Shown one piece after another: positions 17,351-25,183 of a stretch of 42,842 bases of DNA; positions within the stretch are counted from its first letter, which is position 1; the number at the start of each line of letters is the position of its first letter. The position numbers and the translations under genes are program-made. Source of the DNA: JALEVB01 sp022768265. Lineage in GTDB: Bacteria; Bacillota_I; Bacilli_A; Erysipelotrichales; Erysipelotrichaceae. The stretch covers positions 1-42,842 of the forward strand of contig JAXFJE010000008.1 in NCBI GenBank assembly GCA_034168985.1. Direction: 5' to 3'. The notes below the pieces were generated by a model. It saw nothing but the letters and a program-made list of their open reading frames with translations, ran no database searches and was not told the DNA's origin.

Positions 17351-17485
17351 ACAAAATATCAAAGGGAATAAAGTAGAAGCTTTAACTGCCCCAGCAACCG
17401 TGAAGCAGACGATGATCAATGGTCACTGTGAAAATGGGAAGACGATCAAAGGAAGAAGCAAAGTCGGGAGACCTGGTATTTTGTT
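17351..17485 (+). ncRNA. Cobalamin (B12) riboswitch
   Basis: The core matches the class-I cobalamin aptamer: AAAGGGAATAAAG, then GCCCCAGCAACCGTGAAG, GACGATGATC, CACTG, GGGAAGACGATC and the 3' consensus AAGTCGGGAGACCT. The P1 stem can form between ACAAAATATC (17351-17360) and GGTATTTTGT (17476-17485). It governs the adenosyltransferase-like gene and the two genes after it; B12 binding normally represses the downstream genes. Confidence 0.92.
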
Positions 17486-17491
17486 TGGATA

Positions 17492-17525
17492 TTTTCTTCT
17501 GGGCTCAAGAAAAATAGTTTTTTGG
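17492..17525 (+). promoter_or_regulatory. Expression platform hairpin of the B12 riboswitch
   Basis: ATTTTCTT and AAGAAAAAT close a loop CTGGGCTC, positioned like the regulatory hairpin that kisses the aptamer. A T run (TAGTTTTTT) follows and then GGAGGTG of the next gene, so it could act as a terminator or by masking translation. Confidence 0.6.
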
Positions 17526-17535
17526 AGGTGATAAT

Positions 17536-18024
17536 TTGAATTATTGTGCCTATACGTATTTAAAAGAAGATTCTAATCAATGCGATTATGAGATCATGAC
17601 TGATCGATTAGCTAGTTTATTAGGTCTTGCAATGCATGCTATCAAACACATCGATAGAGATGAGCTAACATTCATATGTGAAGCGATCTATCATGCTAAT
17701 GGCTCTATTCGGGGCAAAAATGCCATCGATGATGAAAGATTTAAAAAGATGGAAGCTATTTATGCCAAATATCAAAGACCATTCGATAAATTCTATTTAC
17801 CATTAGGATGTGAAGGGGCTAGTTATTTGCATGTCTTAAGAAGTGAATGCAAACATATCGTTCGCTTGATCGTGTTGATTGAAAAAGAGAAAACAGTTGA
17901 TAAGCGTATCTTTGATTTGTTTAATCTATTATCAAATCTCTTTTTTTACATGGCTCTATATGAGAACGAACAAGAACAATTTACAGAAAAAGAATTCGTA
18001 TCTTTATCATATGATATAAAGTGA
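17536..18024 (+). CDS. PduO-like cob(I)alamin adenosyltransferase
   Basis: A 162-residue helical protein directly behind the B12 riboswitch. The signature region SYLHVLRSECKHIVRLIVLI and the later DLFNLLSNLFFYMALYENE follow the PduO pattern (LHxARxxxRRxER then LNRLSDxLFxxAR), though several arginines are replaced. PduO enzymes transfer adenosyl from ATP to cob(I)alamin to make coenzyme B12. The N-terminus is unusual for the family, so activity is uncertain. The start is TTG, set by GGAGGTG 5 bases upstream. Control by the riboswitch supports a cobalamin role. Confidence 0.7.
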   Translation: MNYCAYTYLKEDSNQCDYEIMTDRLASLLGLAMHAIKHIDRDELTFICEAIYHANGSIRGKNAIDDERFKKMEAIYAKYQRPFDKFYLPLGCEGASYLHVLRSECKHIVRLIVLIEKEKTVDKRIFDLFNLLSNLFFYMALYENEQEQFTEKEFVSLSYDIK

Positions 18025-18146
18025 TAAATTACGATAAACGATAGAGTTAGTGTAAGTGTTAGGAGCTCCTTTATATAAGATAATTCTTACATGGACGATG
18101 TTAAAAGATATTATAAAATTTAATGAAGGATTAGGAGATTAAAACA

Positions 18147-18575
18147 ATGAAAAAATTATTATTAGCAAGTTTGACCATGATGATGTTACTAACAGGTTGT
18201 AATTCTAAAGCAACAACAGCTACAACTACTGTCCCAGCAGAAACTAAAGAAGTTAGTTTAGAGATCATCGTTAATGATGAAGTCAATGGTGAAGAATTAT
18301 TTAATGATACCATTACCGTAGAAGGTAATATCGAATCATTATATGATTTTTTGAAAGAAGTAGATGAACTTAAATTGGAATTTGGGGAAGGAAGCTATGG
18401 CACATATATTGATGGAATGATGGGCTTAAAACAAGATTTCAATAAAGGACCTTGGTGGTTATATTCCAGTGAAAATAACGAGACTTGTCAGGCTGAAGGA
18501 ATGTGTCCAGCTGTTAAAGATCTAAAGATCAAAGATGGCGATAAGTTTGTTTTCTCATATACTGACCAATTCTAA
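18147..18575 (+). CDS. DUF4430 lipoprotein (transcobalamin-like domain)
   Basis: A 142-residue lipoprotein with lipobox LLTGC (Cys18), a Thr/Ala-rich linker and one DUF4430 domain: VSLEIIVNDEVNGEELFNDT, IESLYDFLKEV, GSYGTYIDGMMG, GPWWLYSSENN and IKDGDKFVFSYTDQF. DUF4430 is related to the C-terminal beta domain of human transcobalamin and intrinsic factor. Its place behind a cobalamin riboswitch suggests a cell-surface corrinoid-binding protein. This is inference from fold and context, not shown by motif. An AGGAG site precedes the start. It is followed by a Cys-rich gene after one base, so they are co-translated. Confidence 0.82.
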   Translation: MKKLLLASLTMMMLLTGCNSKATTATTTVPAETKEVSLEIIVNDEVNGEELFNDTITVEGNIESLYDFLKEVDELKLEFGEGSYGTYIDGMMGLKQDFNKGPWWLYSSENNETCQAEGMCPAVKDLKIKDGDKFVFSYTDQF

Positions 18576-18576
18576 T

Positions 18577-18846
18577 ATGAGCAAACATTATCAAAGCTTT
18601 TGTCATCATGAATGTGAATTTTTTCCTTGTCATAAGGATGTGGCCAAAGAAGATTTTAATTGCTTGTTTTGTTACTGTCCTTTGTATGGGCTAGGGAAAA
18701 AGTGTGGTGGCAATTTTACGATCTTAGCAAATGACTGGAAAGATTGCAGTAATTGCAGCTTTCCTCATCGTAAAGAAAATTATGAACAGGTCGTTGCTAA
18801 AGTGAGCAAATATTACGAAGTGATAAATAAAGAAAATATAGATTAG
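18577..18846 (+). CDS. Cysteine-rich small domain protein
   Basis: An 89-residue protein with nine cysteines in its first 60 residues (9, 13, 18, 29, 32, 34, 43, 57, 60), spaced as in the Cys-rich small domain family (FCHHECEFFPCH, NCLFCYCPLY, DCSNC). It probably binds a metal or cluster. Homologues often sit near cobalamin genes, which agrees with its position as third gene behind the B12 riboswitch. The ATG is one base after the DUF4430 stop; the more upstream in-frame ATG at 18535 lies inside that gene. A terminator follows. Confidence 0.8.
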   Translation: MSKHYQSFCHHECEFFPCHKDVAKEDFNCLFCYCPLYGLGKKCGGNFTILANDWKDCSNCSFPHRKENYEQVVAKVSKYYEVINKENID

Positions 18847-18852
18847 CTTAAA

Positions 18853-18888
18853 GAAGGTGCTGATGTTTGATCGGCACCTTTGGTTTTA
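18853..18888 (+). terminator. Rho-independent terminator of the B12-controlled operon
   Basis: AAGGTGC pairs with GCACCTT, extended inward by GATC-type pairing, then TTGGTTTT. Confidence 0.8.
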
Positions 18889-18899
18889 CATAAAGAAAG

Positions 18900-18951
18900 T
18901 TGACATAAGTAGCGAATAGATATAATATTTAGTTAGCATAAGCTAACTAAA
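18900..18951 (+). promoter_or_regulatory. Promoter and palindromic operator before a methyltransferase gene
   Basis: TTGACA (18900-18905) and TATAAT (18921-18926), with a short 15-base spacer, are followed at once by TTTAGTTAGC (18928-18937), four bases, and GCTAACTAAA (18942-18951), a perfect 10-bp inverted repeat over the expected transcription start. This is the layout of a TetR- or MarR-type repressor site. The regulator is not in the window. Confidence 0.6.
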
Positions 18952-18964
18952 CGAGGTGATATAA

Positions 18965-19576
18965 ATGCTTAGAAAATATCTTTATAATTGTTTCAAACCA
19001 GAAGGTCGTTTTGGGGCCTGGGTCTTAAAGGGGATGAACAAAGGGCATGCTGCGCTTGCTTCATGGGGGTTAAACTTTTTTGATATCCAAGATGGGCAAA
19101 GAATATTGGATATTGGTTGCGGGGGCGGTGCTAATATTGCCCGGCTATTGCACAGCTATCCATCATCACTAGTCGATGGTATTGACCATTCCCTACAAAG
19201 CGTGCTAGTGAGCAAGCAGTTGAATCAAGAAGCCATAATCATGCAAAGATGCCATATCTATCAAGCTGATGTTCAAGCATTACCATTAGAAGATAGTAGT
19301 TATGAGCGAGTCATTGCAATTGAAACCGTTTATTTTTGGCCAGATATCATCAAGTGTTTTAAGGAAGTTCAAAGAGTCTTGAGCAAAGGTGGCTCCATGT
19401 TGATCGTATGCGAAATGAGCGATCCTATCAAAGGACAAAAGTGGAGCAAATATTGTGAACAAATGAAGATATATAAACCACAAGAATTAAAAAAGTCTTT
19501 AGAAGCTGCTGGTTTTGAAAATATCATCATACACGAAAAAGGTACGTGGCTAGCAATAATAGCTACCAAAACCTAA
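18965..19576 (+). CDS. Class I SAM-dependent methyltransferase
   Basis: A 203-residue methyltransferase. Motif I is ILDIGCGGGANIARLL, an acidic motif II follows (VDGIDHSLQSV), then DVQALPLEDSSYERVIAIE (motif post-II/III) and VQRVLSKGGSMLIVCE. This is the UbiE/MenG-like class I fold acting on a small molecule. The substrate is not evident. The ribosome site GAGGTG sits 6 bases before the ATG and a large palindrome lies just upstream, so expression is probably regulated. It has no partner gene close by. Confidence 0.88.
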   Translation: MLRKYLYNCFKPEGRFGAWVLKGMNKGHAALASWGLNFFDIQDGQRILDIGCGGGANIARLLHSYPSSLVDGIDHSLQSVLVSKQLNQEAIIMQRCHIYQADVQALPLEDSSYERVIAIETVYFWPDIIKCFKEVQRVLSKGGSMLIVCEMSDPIKGQKWSKYCEQMKIYKPQELKKSLEAAGFENIIIHEKGTWLAIIATKT

Positions 19577-19672
19577 ATGTTCATATCTTTGTAAATAATG
19601 GTAAAATTCTATCCTTTTTAAGCTAAAAAAGCTTTATAATAAAATCAAGAAGATCGTAAAAAGGAGAATAGG

Positions 19673-20146
19673 ATGATCAAAGAAACATTTAAATTATTTG
19701 ACAAGCAATGGGCGCTTGTTACTGCTGGTACCCAAGAAGATTTTAATACCATGACGATATCTTGGGGCGGCCTAGGCACTTTGTGGTCTAAGCCATGTGC
19801 TACGGTCTATGTCAAACCATGTCGCTATACTTATGGTTATATGAATGATAGTGAGTATTTTACCGTTAGCTTTTATGATGAGCGATATCGTGATGATCTA
19901 ATGATCTTAGGTACAAAGTCCAAACGTGATGGTGATAAACTTTCATTGACCCAATTAACGCCAGCGTTTTTAGATAAAGGCATTAGTTTTAAAGAAGCAT
20001 CATGTACGTTGGTATGTAAAAAGATCTATTATCAAGATCTAGATATCAATCAGATCCCACAAGCAGAAATTGCTCAATACTATACTAAAGAAGCACCACA
20101 TAGGATGTATATCGGAGAAGTTGTTGAAGTTATCGAGCATAAATAA
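19673..20146 (+). CDS. Flavin reductase-like (FMN split-barrel) protein
   Basis: A 157-residue flavin reductase family protein: FDKQWALVTAGTQEDFNTMT and SWGGLGTLWSKPCATVYVKP, with TVSFYDERYRDDL, form the FMN-binding split barrel. The family reduces free or bound flavin with NAD(P)H, or acts as an FMN-binding oxidoreductase. The partner is unknown. It has an AAGGAG site and ends in a bidirectional terminator shared with the convergent LTA-synthase-like gene. Confidence 0.85.
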   Translation: MIKETFKLFDKQWALVTAGTQEDFNTMTISWGGLGTLWSKPCATVYVKPCRYTYGYMNDSEYFTVSFYDERYRDDLMILGTKSKRDGDKLSLTQLTPAFLDKGISFKEASCTLVCKKIYYQDLDINQIPQAEIAQYYTKEAPHRMYIGEVVEVIEHK

Positions 20147-20149
20147 GCA

Positions 20150-20181
20150 AAAAGATGGTCATTATTTATTGGCCATCTTTT
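20150..20181. terminator. Bidirectional terminator between convergent genes
   Basis: AAAAGATGGTC pairs with GGCCATCTTTT. It serves the flavin reductase on the plus strand; its right arm contains the last codons of the leftward sulfatase. Confidence 0.75.
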
Positions 20182-22094
20182 GAATTGGTAGAGATTGGTT
20201 GATCGATAAAATTGCGATGGGCAAAGTAATCATTGCGTAAGATCTTGCTAGAAACATTTATCTTATTTTTAGCTAATATCTGATAATAATTCAATTGTTC
20301 ATCGCTGATTTGTTGATCAGCAAAAGGATAGAATTTTTCTTCAACATTGGAATAATATCCTTCTTCGATCAGAAAATCACCATTGGCGAAGATCGTCATC
20401 GTTTGTTTATTAGGGGCAAAATAATCATTTCCTATGTAAAAGCGCGGATCAAATTCTATGCCCATCAAATTGGCTAGCGTTGGTACGATATCAAAAGTTG
20501 AACAAAGTTGAGAAAAAGTTTGAGGCTGGATATCAGCACCGTAAATGATCAGTGGTGTATGGTCGATCGAGTAACTATGGGTGGTTCGATCCATATAGGA
20601 ACAAGTTTGGATGGTGTCATAGTCCATCTTTAAAGGATGATGGTCGGCATAGATCAAGATGATCGTATCCTTCAATAGATCATCCGCTTTTAAATCATTA
20701 ATTAAATGATTCAATGCTTCATCTAAGACCATCGCTTTTGAAAGATAGCGTTTGACTTCCATAGGATAATCAGGGTGGATTTCGTTTATCTTAGCAAGAT
20801 TTAGATCACCAGCCCAACTAGCTTGGTCATAAGGAAAATGAGTGGAACTTGTGACGATGTGCGCATAGAAAGGCTTTGTCTTGTCGATAATATCATAGGC
20901 TTGATCTAGTAGTTCTACATCAGAAGGCCAACCTTTATATTCTGTAATATTGAGATCGTTCTTATTGTAATAAGCGTTTGCTCCCATATTTTGATAAACG
21001 ACATGGCGATCATAAAATTCATCATACCAATTATGAAAAGCATAGGTTTGATAGTCTTCATGCTTAAATAGATTAAATAAGCTATATGGGTATAAATTTG
21101 TACCATAATCATTTGGGGCGCAGGTATTATTTTCTGGAACGATGGAAACCAAGCCGATAAATTCACTTTCCCCCGTGGTACAGCTATATTTAGGAGTATA
21201 GTAATTATCAAAGAACCAGCCCTGTGTCTTCATCTTATATAAAGTAGGAGTCAATTGCCCATCGATGGTCATATAGTCAAAAGCTTCGATCATGATCGTA
21301 ATGACATTTTTATCTTTGAAGATTCCGGTGTGATCATTTAAATCAGTGATGTTTTGAGAGATTAAAAATTGATCAATAGCTAATAATTCGGCATTGGTCT
21401 CAGCTTGCAGCAATTCATCCCATTTATTTTGATGAGCGATCTTACGCGTATTATCTACAGTAGGGATGGTTGAAGAAGGGGTTGGTCTAGCTGGCTTTGA
21501 AGGTGGTACTTCCAGGATAAGCTCGTTATTTTGGGGCGTTTTTAAAAACAATTGTGAAACATCATGGAAAAGAAAAGAGATAGGGCCGTTGGTAGATAGA
21601 TACTTTTCAATATTGCTGCTGTTAATGGCAGATACATTAGCTATCACACTAGCAACGATCAATGTTGCTAGATATAAACAGCTCCATTTCTTGTCGCCAT
21701 GATCCCGATTGAAATTGATCAATGTCAAAACTGGTGCCAACAGCAGCAGATAATACTTTATATCAATGAAAAGAATAAATTGGATGATATAATCGCTGAT
21801 CCTAGTAATACCATCGCGTCCTTGTACAAAAGAGATATAATTGCCCATGAAATTCTTGAAATTTAGTTGGGCAATGGCATAGATCGCAAAAAATAAAATG
21901 ATGGCAAAGACCAACCATTTTCCAGCTTTTTTGCATAATAATTCTAATAGTACCAAAAAAGAAGCAATTGCTAGGGTAAAGCTAAATGATCCTAATAAAT
22001 TGCTAGGTAAGAAAACATCGAAGGAAAAATAACTGAATAATATCTGTATATAACTTAATGATATCAATAATAAACCAAATCGTTTGAATCTCAT
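20166..22094 (-). CDS. LTA synthase family phosphoglycerol transferase / sulfatase
   Basis: A 642-residue membrane enzyme: about five N-terminal transmembrane helices, a linker (about 195-260), then an extracellular sulfatase-fold domain. By comparison with LtaS, the metal and catalytic residues are Glu270 in ITIMIEAFD, the nucleophile Thr307 in CTTGESEF, and Asp-His in IYADHHP. It probably transfers glycerol-phosphate from phosphatidylglycerol to lipoteichoic acid or another surface glycan. Ser/Thr/Pro runs in the linker are a local feature. I chose the ATG at 22094 because AGGAG lies 8 bases before it; an upstream in-frame ATG at 22127 has no such site. Confidence 0.88.
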   Translation of the reverse strand: MRFKRFGLLLISLSYIQILFSYFSFDVFLPSNLLGSFSFTLAIASFLVLLELLCKKAGKWLVFAIILFFAIYAIAQLNFKNFMGNYISFVQGRDGITRISDYIIQFILFIDIKYYLLLLAPVLTLINFNRDHGDKKWSCLYLATLIVASVIANVSAINSSNIEKYLSTNGPISFLFHDVSQLFLKTPQNNELILEVPPSKPARPTPSSTIPTVDNTRKIAHQNKWDELLQAETNAELLAIDQFLISQNITDLNDHTGIFKDKNVITIMIEAFDYMTIDGQLTPTLYKMKTQGWFFDNYYTPKYSCTTGESEFIGLVSIVPENNTCAPNDYGTNLYPYSLFNLFKHEDYQTYAFHNWYDEFYDRHVVYQNMGANAYYNKNDLNITEYKGWPSDVELLDQAYDIIDKTKPFYAHIVTSSTHFPYDQASWAGDLNLAKINEIHPDYPMEVKRYLSKAMVLDEALNHLINDLKADDLLKDTIILIYADHHPLKMDYDTIQTCSYMDRTTHSYSIDHTPLIIYGADIQPQTFSQLCSTFDIVPTLANLMGIEFDPRFYIGNDYFAPNKQTMTIFANGDFLIEEGYYSNVEEKFYPFADQQISDEQLNYYQILAKNKINVSSKILRNDYFAHRNFIDQPISTNSKDGQ

Positions 22095-22305
22095 ATATGA
22101 AGCTCCTAATGATGCATAATAATGCAAAAGGTAAATAAAATGTTTTATTCACAGATATATGATACACCAAAGTACGCTAAATAATATGAAAAATAGATCA
22201 AAGTTACCTTACATTATGAATACTTTGTTACATTGCTTTATAATCACTAGCAATAATGCTAGAATTTAAGGGTAAAATAGATAGTTGATGATAAAAGGTG
22301 AACTT

Positions 22306-23109
22306 ATGAAATATACGATCAATGATATAGCTAAGTTGTTAGGCGTATCCAGTCATAAATTAAGGTTTTATGAAAAAGCTAAAATAATCAAACCAGTATC
22401 TAATAATGAAACAGGTTATCGATATTATTCAGTATTGGACACTAGAAGGTTTAATTTAGCACAGTATTATCGCGGTATGAACTTTTCGCTCGATAAAGTC
22501 AATCAATTGATGATAAAGGATGATATCGCTTATGTGATCGCTGAAATAGAAAAAAAAGAACAGGAAATCCAACAAAATATCATTTTTGAAAAGTTATGTT
22601 TAGAAGAAATCGAACATTATCGTTATCTTTTATCTTTATTAAATCAAGATCGTAATTATGTTGGCACGATCGAATTAGATGATTATATACGCGTAGAATT
22701 TAGCAATGATGAAACAGTTGTTGATGACCCAAAATTATTAAAGCTTAGAGATGAACTATTAAAATATAGTCCTTTAATAAAATGGGTAAGTAGGATCGAG
22801 AAAGATTCAATTTCTTCATATACTACACCTAAATACCATTATGGAATCAATATGCGTAAAAGTCATGCTTTAGCATTAGGGATAGACATATCCGAATATG
22901 AGCTTATTAAAAAAAGTAAGTATATCTTAACTTTCTTTGTAAAAGATACGAGAAAACCATATGAAAGGTATACGATGGCAAGTTCTTTAAAGTATATCCA
23001 AGATCATGATATCAAAAACTTTTATGATGGTTATAGTTCATGTATAAAATCAACGATGATCGATGATGATTATATCAACATTCATTATTTTATGACGAAA
23101 ATAGATTGA
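22306..23109 (+). CDS. MerR-family transcriptional activator
   Basis: A 267-residue MerR regulator: N-terminal winged helix with YTINDIAKLLGVSSHKLRFY and the wing GYRYYSVLDTRRF, a coiled-coil dimer helix (about 70-115, EIEKKEQEIQQN), and a C-terminal region of about 150 residues that does not match a motif I know and may sense a ligand. A consensus MerR-type promoter lies between this gene and the flavocytochrome-like reductase after it, so that reductase is its likely target. The ATG at 22306 follows AAGGTGA by four bases; an ATG at 22285 in frame is less well placed. Confidence 0.88.
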   Translation: MKYTINDIAKLLGVSSHKLRFYEKAKIIKPVSNNETGYRYYSVLDTRRFNLAQYYRGMNFSLDKVNQLMIKDDIAYVIAEIEKKEQEIQQNIIFEKLCLEEIEHYRYLLSLLNQDRNYVGTIELDDYIRVEFSNDETVVDDPKLLKLRDELLKYSPLIKWVSRIEKDSISSYTTPKYHYGINMRKSHALALGIDISEYELIKKSKYILTFFVKDTRKPYERYTMASSLKYIQDHDIKNFYDGYSSCIKSTMIDDDYINIHYFMTKID

Positions 23110-23127
23110 TAATTTTTTCACTTGTGC

Positions 23128-23158
23128 TTGACCTTAGAGTTGCTCTAGGGTTTATTAT
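23128..23158 (+). promoter_or_regulatory. MerR-type promoter with 19-bp spacer and dyad operator
   Basis: TTGACC (23128-23133) and TATTAT (23153-23158) are separated by 19 bases, the over-long spacing that MerR-type activators twist into shape. The spacer carries the dyad ACCTTAGAG-ttg-CTCTAGGGT, with 8 of 9 positions paired. GGGAGG and the ATG of the reductase follow. Confidence 0.85.
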
Positions 23159-23182
23159 TTTTTTAACAAGGGAGGAAAAATC

Positions 23183-24988
23183 ATGTTTAAGAAGATTTTA
23201 TCATTATTGGTCAGTGCCATGATGGTCGTATCATTGACATCATGTTCAAGTACAACTAATAATGAGAACACTCAAGCTCCATCTACGGAAACAACGACCT
23301 TAAAAGATGGTACATACGTAGGTGAGGGGCGCGGAATGCAACCAATGAAGGTGGAAGTAACAGTTAAAGATAATAAGATCGAAACGATCACTGTTAAAGA
23401 ACATGCGGAAACACCTGGTATCAGTGATAAAGCCTTGGCTACGATACCTCAAGAAATCATCGATCTTCAAGGTTTAGGCGTTGATGTTATTTCAGGAGCA
23501 ACATTCTCTAGTATTGGTGTTATCAATAGCGTAGCAAATGCATTAGAACAAGCTGGAGCAGATGTAACAGCATTAAGAGCGATCAAAAAAGAAGTTGTTA
23601 AAGAAGAAGATAAAGAATTAACAGCAGATGTAGTTGTCATCGGTGCTGGTGGTGCCGGCTTAGCAGCTGCAATTACGGCTCATCAAAATGGTTCAAGCGT
23701 TTTAGTTATCGAAAAAATGGGTAAAACTGGTGGTAATACTACCTTAGCTGGTGGTGCTTTGAACGCTGTTGATGATGGTAGCGAAACAGCTTTAGCAAAT
23801 GATGACTCTGTTGAATTACACTATACGCAAACTTATGAAGGTGGCGATAAACTAGGTGATCCTGAACTAGTTCATACTTTGGTAGATAACGCTTGGGATG
23901 GTGTTGAATGGTTAAAAGAACTAGGTATGGAATTTTTACCAGGAACATTTACGGTTTTAGGTGGCTTATGGCCTAGAGCTCATAAACCAGTAGAACCACT
24001 TGGTACAGGTTTCTTTAAAGCATATGAAAATTATATTGATAATAATGACAATATTGAAATTAACTTCAACACAAAAGCTGAAAAATTAATCACAGAAGAT
24101 GGTAAAGTTGTTGGGGTTGAAGCAGTAGGGCCAACGGGAAATAAAATTACTTATAAAGCAAACAAAGGCGTTGTTTTAGCTACAGGTGGTTTCTCACAAA
24201 ATGTGGAAATGCGTCAAGAATATAATACATTGTGGCCAGATCTAGGAACTAATCTAAAATCTACCAACCATCCAGGCGCAACAGGTGATGGTATCGTGAT
24301 GGCTAAAGAAGTTAATGCAGATCTTGTTGGTATGGAATATATCCAATTATTGCCAATGGGCGATCCACAAACAGGTAGCTTGTCTGGAAATATTGAACAA
24401 GGTGTTGAAAATAGATTATACGTAAATGATGAAGGTAATCGTTTCGTTGATGAAGGTGCTCGTCGTGATGTCATGACCACAGCTTTGATCAATCAGCCTA
24501 ATTCACACATGTGGGTAGTATTAGATAGTCATGATTATCCAACAGGCGAAGAAGTTAATAATTTCAATGAATCGATCAATAGTTTGGTTGCTGAAGGAAG
24601 AGCGTTCAAAGCAGATACTTTAGAAGAATTAGCTGAACAAATAGGGGTAGATCCTACTAATTTTGTTAATGCAATTGAAGAATTCAATAAAGCATGCAAA
24701 GGTGAAATTGAAGATCCATTTGGAAGAACTTTATTTGATCAACCAATTGATAAAGCTCCATATTATGCAGCTGCAAGAATTCCTACTGTTCATCATACCA
24801 TGGGTGGTGTTAAGATCAATACCAAAGCTGAAGTTATTGATACAGAAGGTAATGTGATCCCTGGCTTATACGCTGCAGGTGAAGTTACTGGTGGTATTCA
24901 TGGTTCTAACCGCTTAGGTGGTAATGCGCTAACAGATACTGTTGTATTTGGACGTATTGCTGGAGAAAGTGCTAGTAATAATCAATAA
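23183..24988 (+). CDS. Secreted FMN/FAD flavocytochrome-like reductase 1
   Basis: A 601-residue lipoprotein with lipobox LTSC (Cys21). The N-terminal FMN_bind domain (about 40-120) has DVISGATFSS, Thr107 being the ApbE flavinylation site. A FAD-binding-2 reductase domain follows, with VVVIGAGGAGLAAAI at 150. Conserved active-site features of the fumarate/urocanate reductase family are the Arg in GARRDVMT, HHTMGG at 537 and Arg577 in NRLGGNA. Such proteins are terminal reductases that accept electrons outside the cell for anaerobic respiration. The acceptor (fumarate, urocanate, an alpha,beta-unsaturated acid or other) cannot be read off. A MerR-type promoter suggests induction by a specific ligand. 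Confidence 0.92.
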   Translation: MFKKILSLLVSAMMVVSLTSCSSTTNNENTQAPSTETTTLKDGTYVGEGRGMQPMKVEVTVKDNKIETITVKEHAETPGISDKALATIPQEIIDLQGLGVDVISGATFSSIGVINSVANALEQAGADVTALRAIKKEVVKEEDKELTADVVVIGAGGAGLAAAITAHQNGSSVLVIEKMGKTGGNTTLAGGALNAVDDGSETALANDDSVELHYTQTYEGGDKLGDPELVHTLVDNAWDGVEWLKELGMEFLPGTFTVLGGLWPRAHKPVEPLGTGFFKAYENYIDNNDNIEINFNTKAEKLITEDGKVVGVEAVGPTGNKITYKANKGVVLATGGFSQNVEMRQEYNTLWPDLGTNLKSTNHPGATGDGIVMAKEVNADLVGMEYIQLLPMGDPQTGSLSGNIEQGVENRLYVNDEGNRFVDEGARRDVMTTALINQPNSHMWVVLDSHDYPTGEEVNNFNESINSLVAEGRAFKADTLEELAEQIGVDPTNFVNAIEEFNKACKGEIEDPFGRTLFDQPIDKAPYYAAARIPTVHHTMGGVKINTKAEVIDTEGNVIPGLYAAGEVTGGIHGSNRLGGNALTDTVVFGRIAGESASNNQ

Positions 24989-25019
24989 TTAATTAAAATT
25001 AGTATTTATGTTAATAATT

Positions 25020-25056
25020 ACTCTCTTTATTGTTTGAACAGTAAAGAGAGTTTTCT
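25020..25056 (+). terminator. Rho-independent terminator after reductase 1
   Basis: CTCTCTTTA pairs with TAAAGAGAG, then TTTTCTTATT. Confidence 0.85.
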
Positions 25057-25137
25057 TATTAAGAAACAGTTAATTATATTGTGAATCTTGAGATTTTTTT
25101 ACAATTTCAAATGTGAAAATTTTGTGAATAATTTATC

Positions 25138-25166
25138 TTTACAATCTTTAGGTGGTCACGTATAAT
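25138..25166 (+). promoter_or_regulatory. Promoter of reductase 2
   Basis: TTTACA (25138-25143), 17 bases, TATAAT (25161-25166), then CGGGAGG and the ATG. Upstream, 25082-25137 is AT-rich with several TGTGAA-like repeats. I cannot tell whether these are regulator sites. Confidence 0.7.
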
Positions 25167-25183
25167 TATATCGGGAGGACTTT

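Noticed and set aside
18535..18576. Upstream start of the Cys-rich protein
   Set aside because: It lies inside the DUF4430 coding region in another frame; the ATG one base after that stop codon begins the conserved domain.
25082..25137. Rex/Fnr-type operator upstream of reductase 2
   Set aside because: TGTGAA-like repeats occur, but none forms a full TTGTGAA-N4-TTCACAA or TGTGA-N6-TCACA dyad.
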